Shown in pieces: positions 23,220-35,805 of a stretch of 64,000 nt of DNA. The stretch's first letter is position 1, and every line of letters begins with the position of its first letter. The stretch comes from Antilocapra americana. Lineage: Eukaryota > Chordata > Mammalia > Artiodactyla > Antilocapridae. A program made the position numbers and the translations under genes. Below the pieces are notes generated by a model. It did not search any database, had not been told where the DNA came from, and saw only the letters and a list, made by a program, of their open reading frames with translations. The stretch covers positions 32,460,331 to 32,524,330 of the forward strand of contig ML661885.1 in assembly GCA_007570785.1 (NCBI GenBank). Direction: 5' to 3'.

Positions 23220-26200
23220 ATGGACCACAGCCTTGTTGTGGCTAAGGGCCATGTGTAGCTGAATGAAGCTATGAGCCATGCCGTGCAGGGCCACCCAAGA
23301 CAGATGAGATCATAGTGAAGAGCTCTGACAAGACATGATCCATTGGAGGAGGAAATGGCAACTCGCTCCAGTATTCTTGCTATGAGAACCACATGACACT
23401 ATGAAAAGACAAAAATATATGATACTGGAAAATGAGCCCCCACCTCCTGCCACATGATCAGAAGGTGTCCAATATGCTACTGGGAATGAGCAGAGGCCAA
23501 TTATTAATACAAATAGCTCCAGAAAGAATGAAATGGCTGAGCCAAAGTGAAAACGATGGTCAGTTGTGGATGGGGCTAGTGGTAAAAGTAAAGTCCAACG
23601 CTGTAAAGAACAATATTGCATAGGAACATGGGATGTTAGGTCCATGAATCAAGGTAAATGGGATGTGGTCAGGCACGAAATGGTAAGACTGAACCCTGAC
23701 AACTTAGGAGTCAGTGAACTAAAATGGACAGGAACGGACAAATTTACTTCAGATGACCATTATAGCTAGAACTGTGGGCAAGAATCCCTTAGAAGAAAGG
23801 GAGTAGCCCTCATGGTCATCAAAAGAGTCTGAAATGCAGTGCTTAGGTGCAATCTCAGAAACGACAGTCATTTCAGTTTATTTACAAGGCAAATCATTCA
23901 ACATCACAGTAATCCAAGTCTATGCTCAAACCACTGAAGCAAAGAAGCTGAAGTTGAATGGTTCCATGAAGACCTCCAACCCCTTCTAGGATGAACAACA
24001 ACAAAAAGATGTCCTTTTCATCTTAGAGGATTGGGATACAAAAGTAGGGAGTCAAGATATACTCAGAATAACAGGCAAATTTGGATTTGGAGTGCAAAAT
24101 GAAGCAGAGCAAAGGCGAATGGAGTTTTGTCAAGTGAACACACTGGTCACAGCAAACACCCTCTTCCAACAACCCAAGGGGTGACTCTACATATGGACGT
24201 CACGAGATGGTCAATACTGAAATCAGACTGATTATGTTCTTTGTAGCCACAGATGGAGAAGCTCTATACAGTCAGCAAAAACAAGACCAGGAGCTGACTA
24301 TGGCTCAAATCATGAGGTCCATATTGCAAAATTTAGGCTTAAGTTGAAGAAAGTAAGAAAAACTACTAGGCCATTCAGGTATGACCTAAATCAAACCTCT
24401 TACAGTGGAGGTGATGCATAGACTCAAAGGATTAGATCTGGTAGACAGAGTGTCTGAAGAGCTATGGACAGAGCTTAGTAACACTGTGCAGTAGGCAGTA
24501 ACCAAAACATTCCAGAGAAAAAGAAATTCAAGAAGGATGTGGTTGTCTGAAGAGACTTTATAAATCGATGAGCAAAGAAGAAAAGTGAAAGGCAAGGGAG
24601 AAAGAGAAAGATATACCCAACTGAGTGCAGAGTTCTGGAGAATAGCAAGCAGAGATAAGAAGGCCTTCTTAAATGAACAATGCAAAGAAATAGAGGAAAA
24701 AATAGAATGGGAAAGACTAGAGACCTCTTCAAGAATATTGAAGATATCATAGATAGGAACATTTCATTTAAAGATGGATATACAGAAATGGTAAGGACCT
24801 AACAGAAGCAGAAGACATTAAGAAGTGGCAAGAATACTCAGATGAAGTATACAAAAAAGGTCTTAATGACCTGGATAACCACGATGGTGTGATCATTCAC
24901 CTAGAGCCAGACATCCTGGAGAGTGATGTCAAGTGGGCTTTAGGAAGCATTACTATGAGCAAAACTAGTGGAGGTGACAGAGTTCTAGCAGGTCTATTTA
25001 AAATCCTAAAAGTTGATGCTGTTAGAGTGCTGCACTCAACATGTTAGCAAATCTGGAAAACTCAGCAGTGGCCACAGGACTGGAAAGGTCAGCTTTCATT
25101 CAAATCCCAAAGAAGGGTAATGCCAACGAATGTTTAAAATACTGCATAATTATGCTCATTTTACCTGCTAGCAAGGTTATCTTCAAAATCCTTCACGCTA
25201 GGCTTCAGCGGTATGTGAACTGAGAACTTCCAGCTATACAAGGTGGGTTTTGAAAAGGCATAGGAACCAGAGATCAAACTCTCAGCATTTGTTGTATCAT
25301 GGAGAAAGCAAGGGAGTTCCAGAGAAACATCTACTTCTGCTTCACTGACTATGCTAAAGCCTTTGACTGTGTGGATCACAACAAACTGTAAAATTCTTCA
25401 AGAGATGGGAATATCAGAGCACCTTATCTGTCTCTTGAGAAACCGGTATGCAGGTCAGTTACAGCTGGACGATGGACAAGTTCAAAATTGTGAAAGGAGT
25501 ACATCAAGGCTGTATATTGTCACCTTTCTATTTAACTTCTATGCAGAGTACATCATTTGATATGCTGCTGGGTGAATCCCAGGCTGGAATCAAGACTGCT
25601 GGGAGAAATATCAACAATCTCATATGCAGATGATACCACTCTAATGGCAGAAAGCGAAGAGAAACTAAAGAGCCTCTTGATGAGAGTGAAAGAGGAGAGT
25701 GAAAAAGTTGGCTTGAAACTCGAAATCAAAAAACCTAAGATCATGGCATCTGGTACCATCACCTCATGGCAAATAGAAGGAGAAAAAGTGGAAGCAGTGA
25801 CAGATTTTATTTTCTTGGTCTCCAAAATTACCATGAATAGTGACTGCAGCCATGAAATTAAGACACTTGCTCTTTGGAAAGAAAGCTATGACAAACCCAG
25901 ACAGCAGTCAAAAAAAGCAGAGACATCATTTTGCTGATGAAGGTCCATGTAGTCAAAGTTATGGTTTTTCCAGTAGTCATGTATGGATATGAGAGTTGGG
26001 CCATAAAGAAGGCTGAGTGCTGAAGAATTGATGCTTTTGATCTGTGGTGTTGGAGAAGACTCTTGAGAGTCCCTTAGACTGCAAGGAGATCCAGCCTTGG
26101 ATCCATCCTAAAGAAAATCAACCCTGAATATTCACTGGAAGGACTGATGCTAAAGCTGAAGCTCCAATACTTTGGCCACCTGATGCAAAGAACTGACTCA

Positions 26201-26322
26201 TTGGAAAAGACCCTGATGCTGGGAAAGATTGAAGACAGGAGAAGAAGGGGGCAGCAGAGGATGAGACAATTAGCATTACTGACTCAATGGACACGCATTT
26301 GAGCAAACTCTGGGAGAGAGTG
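23220..26322 (+). mobile_element. Near-full-length BovB (RTE) LINE, inactive
   Basis: About 3.1 kb, against a family length of roughly 3.2 kb. An endonuclease start is visible (GTWDVRSMNQGKW, near 23623-23661). Reverse transcriptase motifs are FTDYAKAFDCVDHN (near 25340-25381) and the catalytic YADD (25623-25634). Many stops and frame shifts break the ORF, including TGA at 26021-26023. The first few hundred bases and the final 70 or so (the usual ACTGA-rich tail) are absent, so retroposition is impossible. It lies about 3 kb downstream of TRHR's stop codon and on the opposite strand. Confidence 0.95.
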
Positions 26323-29231
26323 GACAGTCCTCATTGTTATTTCATTATAAAAATGAAACAATTCAAGTATCCATTTAGTATTTAGCTACACTTAAGTTTT
26401 AAGACTTCAGTTTCCTTTGATTTAACTAATTGCTTAGCTCAAAGCATCCATTTGTTTTGGTTGATGGTCAAGTGACATTGTTTGATGCATTTGGGTTGTT
26501 TAAGAATTATTGTAGAGTTTACACTTTTCTCATTTCTCTTCATCATTTAGAATATCTGTGTTGGAGAGAAGTTCTAGAAATATACTCATAATACTGATGG
26601 AGAAGTCTGAAGTGGAAATTTATGTCTGCTTGTTTTATTAATTACCTGTGCCCTTTACCTAATTACCTTAGGTGCAAGATCTAACCAAAGACACTCAGCA
26701 ATTAATGAAATTGGAAGTAATAAAATAACTCAAGGAATTTTATTAGGTGAGGCCTTAATAACATTACTTCACTCCTTCAGCAATTTTTAATCTAGCCTTT
26801 TATTTTTCATTTGATCGTTTGTTAACTTTTGGTTATTTAAGGCAATATTTTTGATTTAGTACAGTGTAATAAAGAATACCTTAAAAAGTTAGATTGGTGC
26901 TGTGTAAACCCAAATATCTATTGGATATTGCATGGGAACATTTAACTTCATAATGGCATTTGCTTTAGAGTTGAAGCACTATGGAGTATGTTCTTTTGAA
27001 TTTCTCATGTGGTCTAAAACTAACACATTATTAGCAAATAGCTTTTTAAGCATTAAAACAAAAACTGAGCCCACATATTAAGCTTCCAAAGATAGGAAGA
27101 GTATCTTATGTTCTGTGAATAACATATAAAACTAATTGCAATATTTTTCAACATCTAATATTATCATTCTGCAAAGTATATATATACATTTATTTATTAC
27201 TTATCGGGTCATAAGAATGTTAATCAGCATGCTAGCTTGAAAAAAAAAGAAAAGAAAAAAGAAAGTAATTTCTTCATTTTCTCTCCCTAACATCTACACA
27301 GTTTAGGAAATTAATCCCTGATCCCTGGTCTTATCATAAGAAAATCACAGCTGTAGTGAGACTGTGATGAAGATAATGTTGATTAAATATCTACTAGCAT
27401 GCCTGAGACATAGTAGATGTTCAAAGACATCAGTTCTTTCCTGTTATCAAAAAAATCTATCATATTACAATCCCCCTTGTTAGTAACTTGTGGAACTACA
27501 TGCATGTGTTTGTACGCACTGCACACACGCATGTGTGATTTGGGGTCGGGTCACTCTAGTGCTCTATCTGTATGATTCCAAATTCAATCTTTAATCCAGG
27601 ATGAAAAATCAGTTAAAATAGATTTTTTTAGTGTCATGCATATAGACTTTTAGGGTATTTCCTATAAATGTTTGCTTGCATTTTTTACTGCCACGGTGAC
27701 AGGATAAGAATGTTTTCATGGAGTAGATGAGGCCAATTTTCACCAAAGCATATTCAGGACTGAGGTTTTAGATGGCAGAGTCTCCATGAAGTGGCATTTA
27801 AAAGTTGAAGTTTCCAAAACTGAGTGACATATTCCTCATAAACAAGGTGTTTGTGTGGGTAATGATCATTAGCAAAAGGTTTCAGAAAAAAGCCACAAGG
27901 TAGGGATATACCCTGGAGAGGGAAATTCCAGTCTTTGCAGGCATTTAAAACTACCCAGTACTTTTCAACCCAATCATTAAAATTCAGCTATTACTGAATC
28001 AACACCGAGGGCTATTGTGACACTGGGAGATATTGATTAGCCAGATCTTAGTAGATGAGTCAACCAAAAGGGATTAAAGTAGGACCCGAGAGATTCACAT
28101 CTACATCTCTCTAATAACCAAGGGAATGGAAGAGCAGGCCCAAGTTGTAACTGTGAAGATATATTAACAGTGAGATGAAATCAATTTTAGCTCTATTGAA
28201 CATAAAGCTGACAAAATTTTTCATTGCTTTGATTTAGAATCTGTAAACAAAGTATCACTATCACAAGCATTTGAAAAAAAAAAGAAGAACCTACAAAAGG
28301 CAAGCAGGCAGGCAGGAAGGACACTTGCAGACAAGTTAAAATCCAGTCACTGCAGTGCTCAGTGGGGTCTTCATCTGGAAATGTAATAATCAGTCTTTGG
28401 TCAACTTCATAGCAACTAAGCTTTTGAGAATGTTTCAGACTTTCAAGCTAGATTCAGCTAGAAGCATTTGCTTGACGTGACTCAGTAGTTTATACATGGG
28501 AATTCTCAAAAATAGGATTTTCTTCTTTAAAAGTTTCAGAGGAAAAAGTAAAACCTTGCTCTTGTCTTGGTTATACTTTTCAATATTAATTATGTATTTG
28601 TATCTTCACAGTTATTTAACCTAGTTATTTCTCCTGTCTTCCCCATCATTTTGGAGGCTTGAAGAGTACAGAACTGGACTTATTTAAATATCAAGTCTAC
28701 ATGTCTTCTCAATTAGTAATTTTAGCTATGTTGTGGTTTTGGTAATTTACACTAAAGCTGAATGATGACCATCTACTTTGTAAAATATAAAAAATCAACT
28801 CAGAATTTTATAGGAATTATGACATTTTTCAAACAGTGAATATATTTGTCTGAAATCTAATTTTTACTCAACAAATGTTTTTTTCTATATTTCACTGTAG
28901 TTTCAGATATTCATGAAGACAGCATTATTAAAATGAAATGCTAAATGAAAACATTAAAATTTTTCATGTTGCCAAATTCTCAAATGTATAAATAATCTGG
29001 AGGGGGTGAGAAAATACATTTGACAGAGTTATACTGAACAGGTAAATGGATGCCTTGATTTTATCTAAAATTCACAGCCCCAGAATATACAGTGAAACGT
29101 TTCAAATTAAATGAAAAGTATCTACCATCTGGATCTTTCATAGATCTGCTCAATATTTTTCATGATGCATATTTTTTGATATGAGAATGAAACAGAATCA
29201 TTCTCATGGGATAGAGTACCTTGGGCCAGGA
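26323..29231. other. Region downstream of TRHR; likely distal 3'UTR and intergenic
   Basis: AT-rich DNA nearly free of young SINEs. Part of it is expected to be the TRHR 3'UTR (minus strand), but the polyadenylation site cannot be chosen. AATAAA hexamers on the minus strand occur at several places, including 29232-29237 and inside 27188-27197. A purine run lies at 27240-27266. Confidence 0.45.
27340..27435 (+). mobile_element. Possible MIR 3' end
   Basis: GTTGATTAAATATCTACTAGC followed by GCCTGAGACATAGTAGATGTTC resembles the tail of MIR. The head is not recognisable. Confidence 0.35.
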
Positions 29232-29360
29232 TTTATTGGAGCATTGGCCAAGAATTTGTCTGCTCTGTCGTCACATGTGAGTATTGGCTGTTTCCTCTCT
29301 TGGGCTGATAACTACACAGACTCTCAATTTCTTTATCACCCATTTTCTCTGCCCCATCAA

Positions 29361-29768
<408 letters not shown>

Positions 29769-29785
29769 CTATGGAGAGACAGAAA
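29769..29785 (-). other. TRHR: Splice acceptor of the TRHR last exon
   Basis: On the minus strand a pyrimidine-rich TTTCTGTCTCTCCAT is followed by AG at 29770-29769 and then the codon GTC (V264). The intron therefore ends in phase 0 at the start of TM6, the position known for mammalian TRHR genes. Confidence 0.92.
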
Positions 29786-30880
29786 CGCAGTGCGAACACA
29801 AATTAAAACAAAGCAGCACCAAAGTGTGAAAATATGATGACTCCCCTCTGCCTGCCTCCAGACTCTAGTCCCGAGGCAAGGACTTGGGTGACGGCAGTTT
29901 ATCTGGGAGATGAACCTAGGGGGCAGGATTAAAGGTATGAGGACAGAGTGACAGAGGAGGAAAAGGCAAAATAAGGGGTAGTTTTGACAGCTCCCACTGT
30001 GGAAAACTTTGGGTCAAGTGATCTATTTGGATCATTTGTCCAGCTTGGGAGGCATTGATTCACCAACTGCCCTTTGTTGAGAGGTGCCTTATTTAAATTG
30101 CCCTGTACTTCCAGGATTCTCCTGCCTGGAAACTTCTGGGGGCTTTAGAGAGAACCTGGAGGTGGAGAAGAGGAGAGACAGTCAGAGGACAGTGGACACC
30201 TGAAGTGCAGTGTTCTCTGCGAGCAGGGACCACCCGTGAAGTCACGGCTGAAATCCCAGTCTGAGAACGCGACCCGAGGCATGCGAAGTGTCTGTGGTGA
30301 GCATTAGGAGACCTTGGGTCCAGTCCCATCTTTACTCACCTTTTCTTCAAGAGCAACACTTTACATATTTTAAAATAAGTTTTCAGTTATCTTTAGTCCC
30401 TTGCAGTATTTGAAACATTTTAGCTTCCTCAGCCCAGACTTTCTAGATGTTCTGAACTCGAAAATACTAAATAGGAGGGACTGATGCTTCCTCCTTTAAC
30501 CTCCCAGCTGCTTTTCTGAAGCCCCCCACTGCCAGCCCCTAGCTTGTTCTGGCATCAAGAGAGATCCTGCTGTGTAGAAATAAGGATTCCACAGCTAGAC
30601 ATCTACTCTGTCATTAGTATCCACTATAAATTCAGCTCCTTGTACTTAATCCTGATGACAGAATCCATCTTACTCTCCTCTGTTAGAATACCTTCCTTTC
30701 CCCACTAGTACTCCTTCAGATTCTGGGACTCTGTCTTGCCCTTTAACCATATCTTGTCCACCCCAGGTACTCCTACAAATCCTGCACTGTTGGGGTAAGG
30801 CTGTCCTCTTGCTGTTATTCTGTAGCAGTTGTCTCCTTTTTGAGCTTTCCAAATACCATTTGCTGTAAAACTTCTAATTT
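29786..30880. other. Exon-proximal intron sequence, no repeats seen
   Basis: About 1.1 kb of non-repetitive intron next to the acceptor. A 78-codon frame at 30093-30329 on the minus strand has no known similarity. Confidence 0.5.
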
Positions 30881-31068
30881 TTATCTGACTCTTTGTGATC
30901 CCATGGACTGTAGCCTGTCAGGCTCCTCTGTCCATGGAATTCTCCAGGCCAGTATACTGGAGCGGGTAGCCGTTCCCTTCTCCAGGGATCTTCCCAACCC
31001 AGGGATTGAACCCAGGTTTCCTGCATTGCAGGCAGATTCTTTACCATCTGAGCCACCAGGGAAGCCCA
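30881..31068 (-). mobile_element. Bov-tA SINE
   Basis: Minus-strand copy ending with the complete head complement ACCATCTGAGCCACCAGGG and AAGCCCAC. The tail lacks the usual GTTAGTCGCTCAG segment. It lies in the same orientation as TRHR. Confidence 0.94.
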
Positions 31069-31834
31069 CTTATGGACACGCACAGCCTTTATAGCTTTTT
31101 GGACCACCAGTATCTTTTTTTTTAAGAGCTCCTACAACTTCGCCGCAATTGTACCTAAGTACTATCTATCCACTCAGTCTCGAGTTACAGTGTTTCCATG
31201 GCTTCCAGGGCCATTTGATTACATTCTTGAAGCTCTCCCTGCCCTTGAAGACTGTCCCCCAAGCCCTCCTGCTCTACCTCATGCCCTGAGTGATCACTGT
31301 TCACTGTCCTACTGACTCGGTGCAGGTAGGATAATTACATTTTATATTTGGCTTTCTGGGGCGCAGAAGTTGTTCAGTAGAACGTGATATTCCCATTGAC
31401 TAATAGAATACCAAGTAAAACATTCCAGAGATCCTGCGTTCTTTCAGAGATAAGGAGGATCTAGTCAGACAAGAGGTTAATGGAAGCCTGCTTTTTCTTA
31501 AGATGCCTTTGAAGATTAGGAGTAAATATTTTAATTGATCCTAGGAAATTAAAAGCTTAATTCCATGATAAGTATTCTGAGCTTTGGAAGGAGCCATAGT
31601 AATTATCATTTTTGTCATCATCATCATCACTCACATCTCTGCTTTGTCCACTGCCTGACACTTCAGGTTCTCTGACATCAGGCCACTGCTTTGCACTTGC
31701 CGACATCCTCTCACTCCTTGCCAAGGACCGAGCACCCTATATTTGAGCCCCTGGCTTAATTTACCGTTGGAATGCCAGCATCACATTTGAGTCTTTATAA
31801 TGGTCTGTCATAAAGATACATGAACATGATCTTA
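31069..31834. other. Unique intron sequence with (TCA)n run
   Basis: Unassigned DNA. A short (TCA/CAT)n run lies near 31613-31630. No gene is seen. Confidence 0.45.
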
Positions 31835-31839
31835 TTTAA

Positions 31840-31990
31840 TGCTTATTAATGTGTAAGCTAGCATTTTGCATATGAAGAAATTGAGGTTTAGAGAGTCTAT
31901 GTGATTTGTCTAAATACACATAACTAGTAAAGGACAGCCATAATTCAAGCTAAGTCTGCTTAAGCCAAAGCCCATGCTCTTTTCTTTATA
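31840..31990 (-). mobile_element. MIR SINE, antisense
   Basis: ATATGAAGAAATTGAGGTTTA, ACACATAACTAGTAAAGGAC, and AGCCCATGCTCTTTTC follow the reverse complement of the MIR core and head. Confidence 0.75.
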
Positions 31991-32309
31991 GTTTGCTCTC
32001 ACTGTGGAACTCATTTTCATTAATGAGATTTCTACTATGTTATCCCCATATGGTGCCAAAAACATTAAACTTCTTCTAAGTATAATTCCAACTTACTTAT
32101 TGTTGCTAAATTTCTGAACTTTAAGATTGAATTTTATCTGTTTTTTTTTCCCAGAAAATGTTCAGGTAAAACATTAAATCCACATGTAATATCTACCTAC
32201 ATGTTTTTACTTAATGTGAGTGAGGGAGCAACTTTCATTGTCTTAGAGGAAAGCAGTCAGTTTTTAGGTTAGCACCTCTGCCATGTGCTCCCCATGTATA
32301 CTTTGGCAT

Positions 32310-32705
32310 CACTCCCCACACTTTTTATTTCAATGAGTTATATTTGTCCACTTGTCCAATAGATGGTGAACTTTCTTCAGGACATGAGTTAAGTTTGTTC
32401 ATTTCTCTTTCCTAGGGGATTTAATTCAGTATGTGACATAAGAGAGGGTTTCTTAGGTGGCTCAGTAGGTAAAGAATCCGCCTGTAATGCAGGAGATGCC
32501 AGCAGATGTGGATTCAATCCTTGGGTCAGGAAGACCCACGGGAGGAGGAAATGACAACCCACTCCAGTATTCTTGCCTGGGAAATCCCAATGACAGAAGA
32601 GCCTGGTAGGCTACAGTCCCTGGGATTGCAAATAGTAGGACATGACTGAGCACATGCACACATATGTGACATAAGATAGCCCTCAATAAATGCTGAATAA
32701 ATTCA
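32310..32705 (+). mobile_element. L2 LINE 3' end, split by a SINE
   Basis: L2 terminal words lie on both sides of the SINE: AGATGGTGAACTTTCTTCAGG on the left and CCTCAATAAATGCTGAATAA on the right. Excising the SINE plus one duplicate gives a continuous L2 end. Confidence 0.75.
32444..32662 (+). mobile_element. Bov-tA SINE with perfect 14-bp target duplication
   Basis: Inserted in the L2 end. TATGTGACATAAGA is identical at 32430-32443 and 32663-32676. The head begins GGGTTTCTTAGGTGGCTCAG, and the tRNA-like part has a GCCAGCAGATGTGG insertion. Confidence 0.96.
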
Positions 32706-33261
32706 GATATAGAAAAAATTATTGCAAAATATGTAAACATGATCCTTTTCTGTGTTTTAACACTCCAACGTAGTGGCAGAGAATTTTTGTAAACATTTAA
32801 TTTTTTTAACATTAAAAATCCCTTTTAAATCAAGATTAATTAGCAAAATGAATCCTTAATACATTTCAGCTTTTTTTTTGAAATATATTTTTAAAACTTT
32901 TAAGGAGTGTGGAATGAAACACATACAACAATGTTTCTATGACTGACCCAGAGGAAAAAATGTCCCCTGTGGGCTGATAGAGAATACATTTAATTTCACT
33001 CGGAACTATTTTAGTCAATTCCAAATATCTCTAGTTGCATTTAATCACTTTCTAAAATGTTCACAAGTATTTAGTGTAGCTGTAGCTTGGATTTTAACAG
33101 TTTCTTAATATAGGAGCAAACACCTAGAAAGGAAATGTTCTAGAGATTGTCTTTCATACCCAATTAATTTTGCTGTTGGTTGTTGAAGTTTTATTTTTGT
33201 TGTGATTCTAAATAAGTGACAAAAATGCAAATTTGAAAATATCTTTGGTCCATTTTTTTGT
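32706..33261. other. AT-rich unique intron sequence
   Basis: No repeat family or gene recognised. Confidence 0.45.
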
Positions 33262-33345
33262 GTGTGTGTTATTTTATTTTATCATTTTTAATTAACTATT
33301 TTAATTGGAGGCTGATTACTTTACAATATGGTAGTGGGGCATTGC
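33262..33345 (-). mobile_element. Ruminant L1 3'-terminal scrap
   Basis: ATTTTAATTGGAGGCTGATTACTTTACAATATGG (read in two pieces) is the complement of the ruminant L1 3' end. The T-rich stretch to its left is the remnant poly(A). Severely 5'-truncated. Confidence 0.65.
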
Positions 33346-33509
33346 TTTTAAGCACTGACATTTTGCTGGGGAAATGCATGGGATATGCAATGAGTTGAAA
33401 GATTACTTCTTGACAGAAGCTTCTTCCCCAAGACCTACTGGTCTTTGAGAAATAGCATGAAACAGTTTTCAGGGGGAAGTGATCTTATCATTTATTTTTG
33501 ATTGGGAAG

Positions 33510-33860
33510 GAATTTATTTATCCATTTATTTCAGGAGATTCATTTGCATTCCTACTGGGTACCAGTTAATCTTCTGGCTCTTAAGGATTTGACAGTGACC
33601 CAGAGACACATTGCCAGTGGCTTCATGTATTTTACAGTCTGATACAATGCGATCAATGCTGAGAGAGAGTAAAGTTTTGGTTCTATGAGAGCCCCTGATC
33701 TGGATTTGGGGTTGAGGGTTGGTGAGTGAGGGTTTGGTGTCAGTGATAGTTAAGCCAAAATCTGAAAAGAGAGACAGGACAGGTGTTACTGCAGAGACTG
33801 GGTGTGTGTGACAGGCTGGAGGCATGAGACAGTGAAGCATAGAGGACCAGAAGTAATTCA
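33510..33860 (-). mobile_element. L2 LINE fragment, antisense
   Basis: TTTATCCATTTATTTCAGGAG, CTACTGGGTACCAGTTAATC and AGTGACCCAGAGACACATTG follow the complement of the L2 terminus. The rest is diverged but collinear. A 104-codon frame within it is repeat-derived. Confidence 0.55.
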
Positions 33861-34298
33861 GTGTGCAAGGTTCAACTGCAGACCATGGAAAGAAGGGGAG
33901 TGACCTCTTTCTCTAGGAAGCTTGTGGAAACCATTACAAAAGCCATCATTTTCTGTGGGGTATGTGATATTCCCTCTGTTAGGACAGCTGCCAAAGGAGA
34001 CACAGAGTGTTGAGTTCTAAAAACATCAGCTTCTTGGAGCTAAGAAGTCAAAGAAGAAACAGGCAGCCATTTTTGCAGAGTATATTGAGGACCAGGAAAA
34101 GAGGGCGTAAGAGCCAGTTAAGTAAAACATAGTGTTTAGCTTGAGAAGCTGCCTACAGAGATGGTTGAGAAGAGAAGGGTGGGAACTGGAGGGTCTAAGC
34201 TGGGCTGGCCTCTGTCCTTGGCCACCATGGTGAAGGGCTGTCTTTTTCATGTGGACCAGCTTGAAACTTTCAAATCAAGTCCTGGCTATACATATTTT
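33861..34298. other. Unique intron sequence
   Basis: No gene or repeat recognised. Confidence 0.45.
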
Positions 34299-34507
34299 TG
34301 GCTTCCCTGGTGGCTCAGGAGGTAAAGAATCCATCTGACAATGCAGGAGACAGGGGTTTGATCCCTGGGTCAGGAAGATACCCTGGAGAAAGGAATGGCT
34401 ACCCACTCTCGTATTCTTGCCTGGAGAATCCTATGGATAAAGGAACCTGGCGGGCTACAGTCCATGGGGTCGCCAAGACTCCGACATGACTGAGCGACTA
34501 AGCACAT
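34299..34507 (+). mobile_element. Bov-tA SINE, full length
   Basis: Plus-strand copy, GGCTTCCCTGGTGGCTCAGG to GACTGAGCGACTAAGCACA. It is low-divergence, with CpGs kept in TGGGGTCGCCAAGACTCCGA, suggesting recent insertion. Confidence 0.96.
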
Positions 34508-34934
34508 ATGCATGAAACCTCCCCCACTAACCCAATAGATATTTTACTCTTTCAATATTTCATTATATGGAATAAGTGGCATATAGTTCTCACAAGGAAG
34601 TTTTAACTCAATCCTCAAAACCTCATTTTGTTATCTTTATAAAATCTCTAGATAAAAGCTTTATTCAGGTATTTCTTTTCTTCCTTTAAAATTTTTTTAA
34701 ACAAAGATGTGAACTGGATAGGTGTCTATCTGATTGTTGAGGTTGAGCATATGGCTCCTTGAGTGGATTCAAGCTTAACTTTGCATATATGTGCTGCCTG
34801 TGAAAAGCCAGAGGCTAACTAGTTTCTCTATTCTAGGCTGCTGAAGAAACTTGTTTTCCTAACTACCCTCTCTAGTACTAGTACTATGACTCTTACTCTA
34901 AGTTCTAAAACTATTAGCTAACATTTGCATCTTG

Positions 34935-35422
34935 CCTTTAAGAAAACACTGTTAGATTTATAGAAAAGTCACAGAGTGTCCAAATGCTAGACACCAAAGT
35001 TCCACTATTACTAAGACTTTACATTAGTATGGTGCATTTACTTCTTTGTCACAGTTAATGACAATTCTTACACAGAATTAGCTAACTCCATACTTTATAC
35101 AGATTTAATGCCCTTTTTTCTGTTCCAGGATCCCAGGATACAACATTATATTTAGTCATTACATCTCCTCAGGTTCCTCTGGGCTGTGACCGTTTCTCCA
35201 ACTTTCCTTCGTTTGATGGTCCTGATAGTTTTGAGGAGTACTTCTGGTGAGGCATTTTATAGAATATCCTTCAGCTTGAGTTTGGATGATGTTTTCCTCA
35301 TGGTTTAAGTGAGGTTATGGAGTTTTTAGTGGAAGGCCACAGAGGTAAACTGCCATTCTCGACACAACGTATCAGAGGAACAGGCTACCAACTTGACTTA
35401 TGACTGATGACATTAACTTGTA
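34935..35422 (-). mobile_element. Old L1M-type 3'UTR fragment
   Basis: GATCCCAGGATACAACATTA, TTTAGTCATTACATCTCCTC, TGATAGTTTTGAGGAGTACT and AATATCCTTCAGCTTGAG follow the complement of a mammalian L1M 3'UTR class. The subfamily is not assigned and no coding remains. Confidence 0.6.
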
Positions 35423-35429
35423 CGTTGCT

Positions 35430-35800
35430 TTACAGAGATATAATTTACATATAATTAAGTTCACCCACTTAAAGTATACAATTCAAGGGTTTTGCAACCA
35501 TTATCACAATCTAATTTTAGAACATTTTTATCATCCTGGAAAGAAACTCTATACCTATTAACAGTCACTGTCTACCTTCCCCCTACCTTTCCCAGCCACT
35601 AATATACTTTATATTTCCTGAGACTGGCCTATTTGAACATCTCATATAATTGGGATCATGTAATCTTTTGTGTCTGACTGGTGTCTTCCATTTAGCATGT
35701 TTTTTAAGGTTCATCCATGTTGTGGCATGTATCAGTACTTCATTTCTTTTATTGCTGAATTATATTCCATCCGATGTATATACCACATTTTATTTATCCA
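35430..35800 (-). mobile_element. L1M 3' region
   Basis: GAGATATAATTTACATATAAT, GTATACAATTCAAGGGTTTT, GTTCATCCATGTTGTGGCAT and ATTATATTCCATCCGATGTA are the complement of the L1MA/L1MB-class 3' part. It adjoins the older L1M piece in the same orientation, either as one element or as two successive insertions. Confidence 0.8.
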
Positions 35801-35805
35801 CTTCT

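Noticed and set aside
25557..25937. 126-codon frame with a YADD-like reverse transcriptase motif as an active gene
   Set aside because: It is one surviving segment of a BovB broken by stops and frame shifts on both sides. Annotated as part of the dead element.
29232..29237. AATAAA on the minus strand 124 nt past the TRHR stop as the polyadenylation signal
   Set aside because: The 3'UTR would be unusually short, no clear GU-rich downstream element is seen, and several other AATAAA hexamers lie further on. Needs 3'-end reads.
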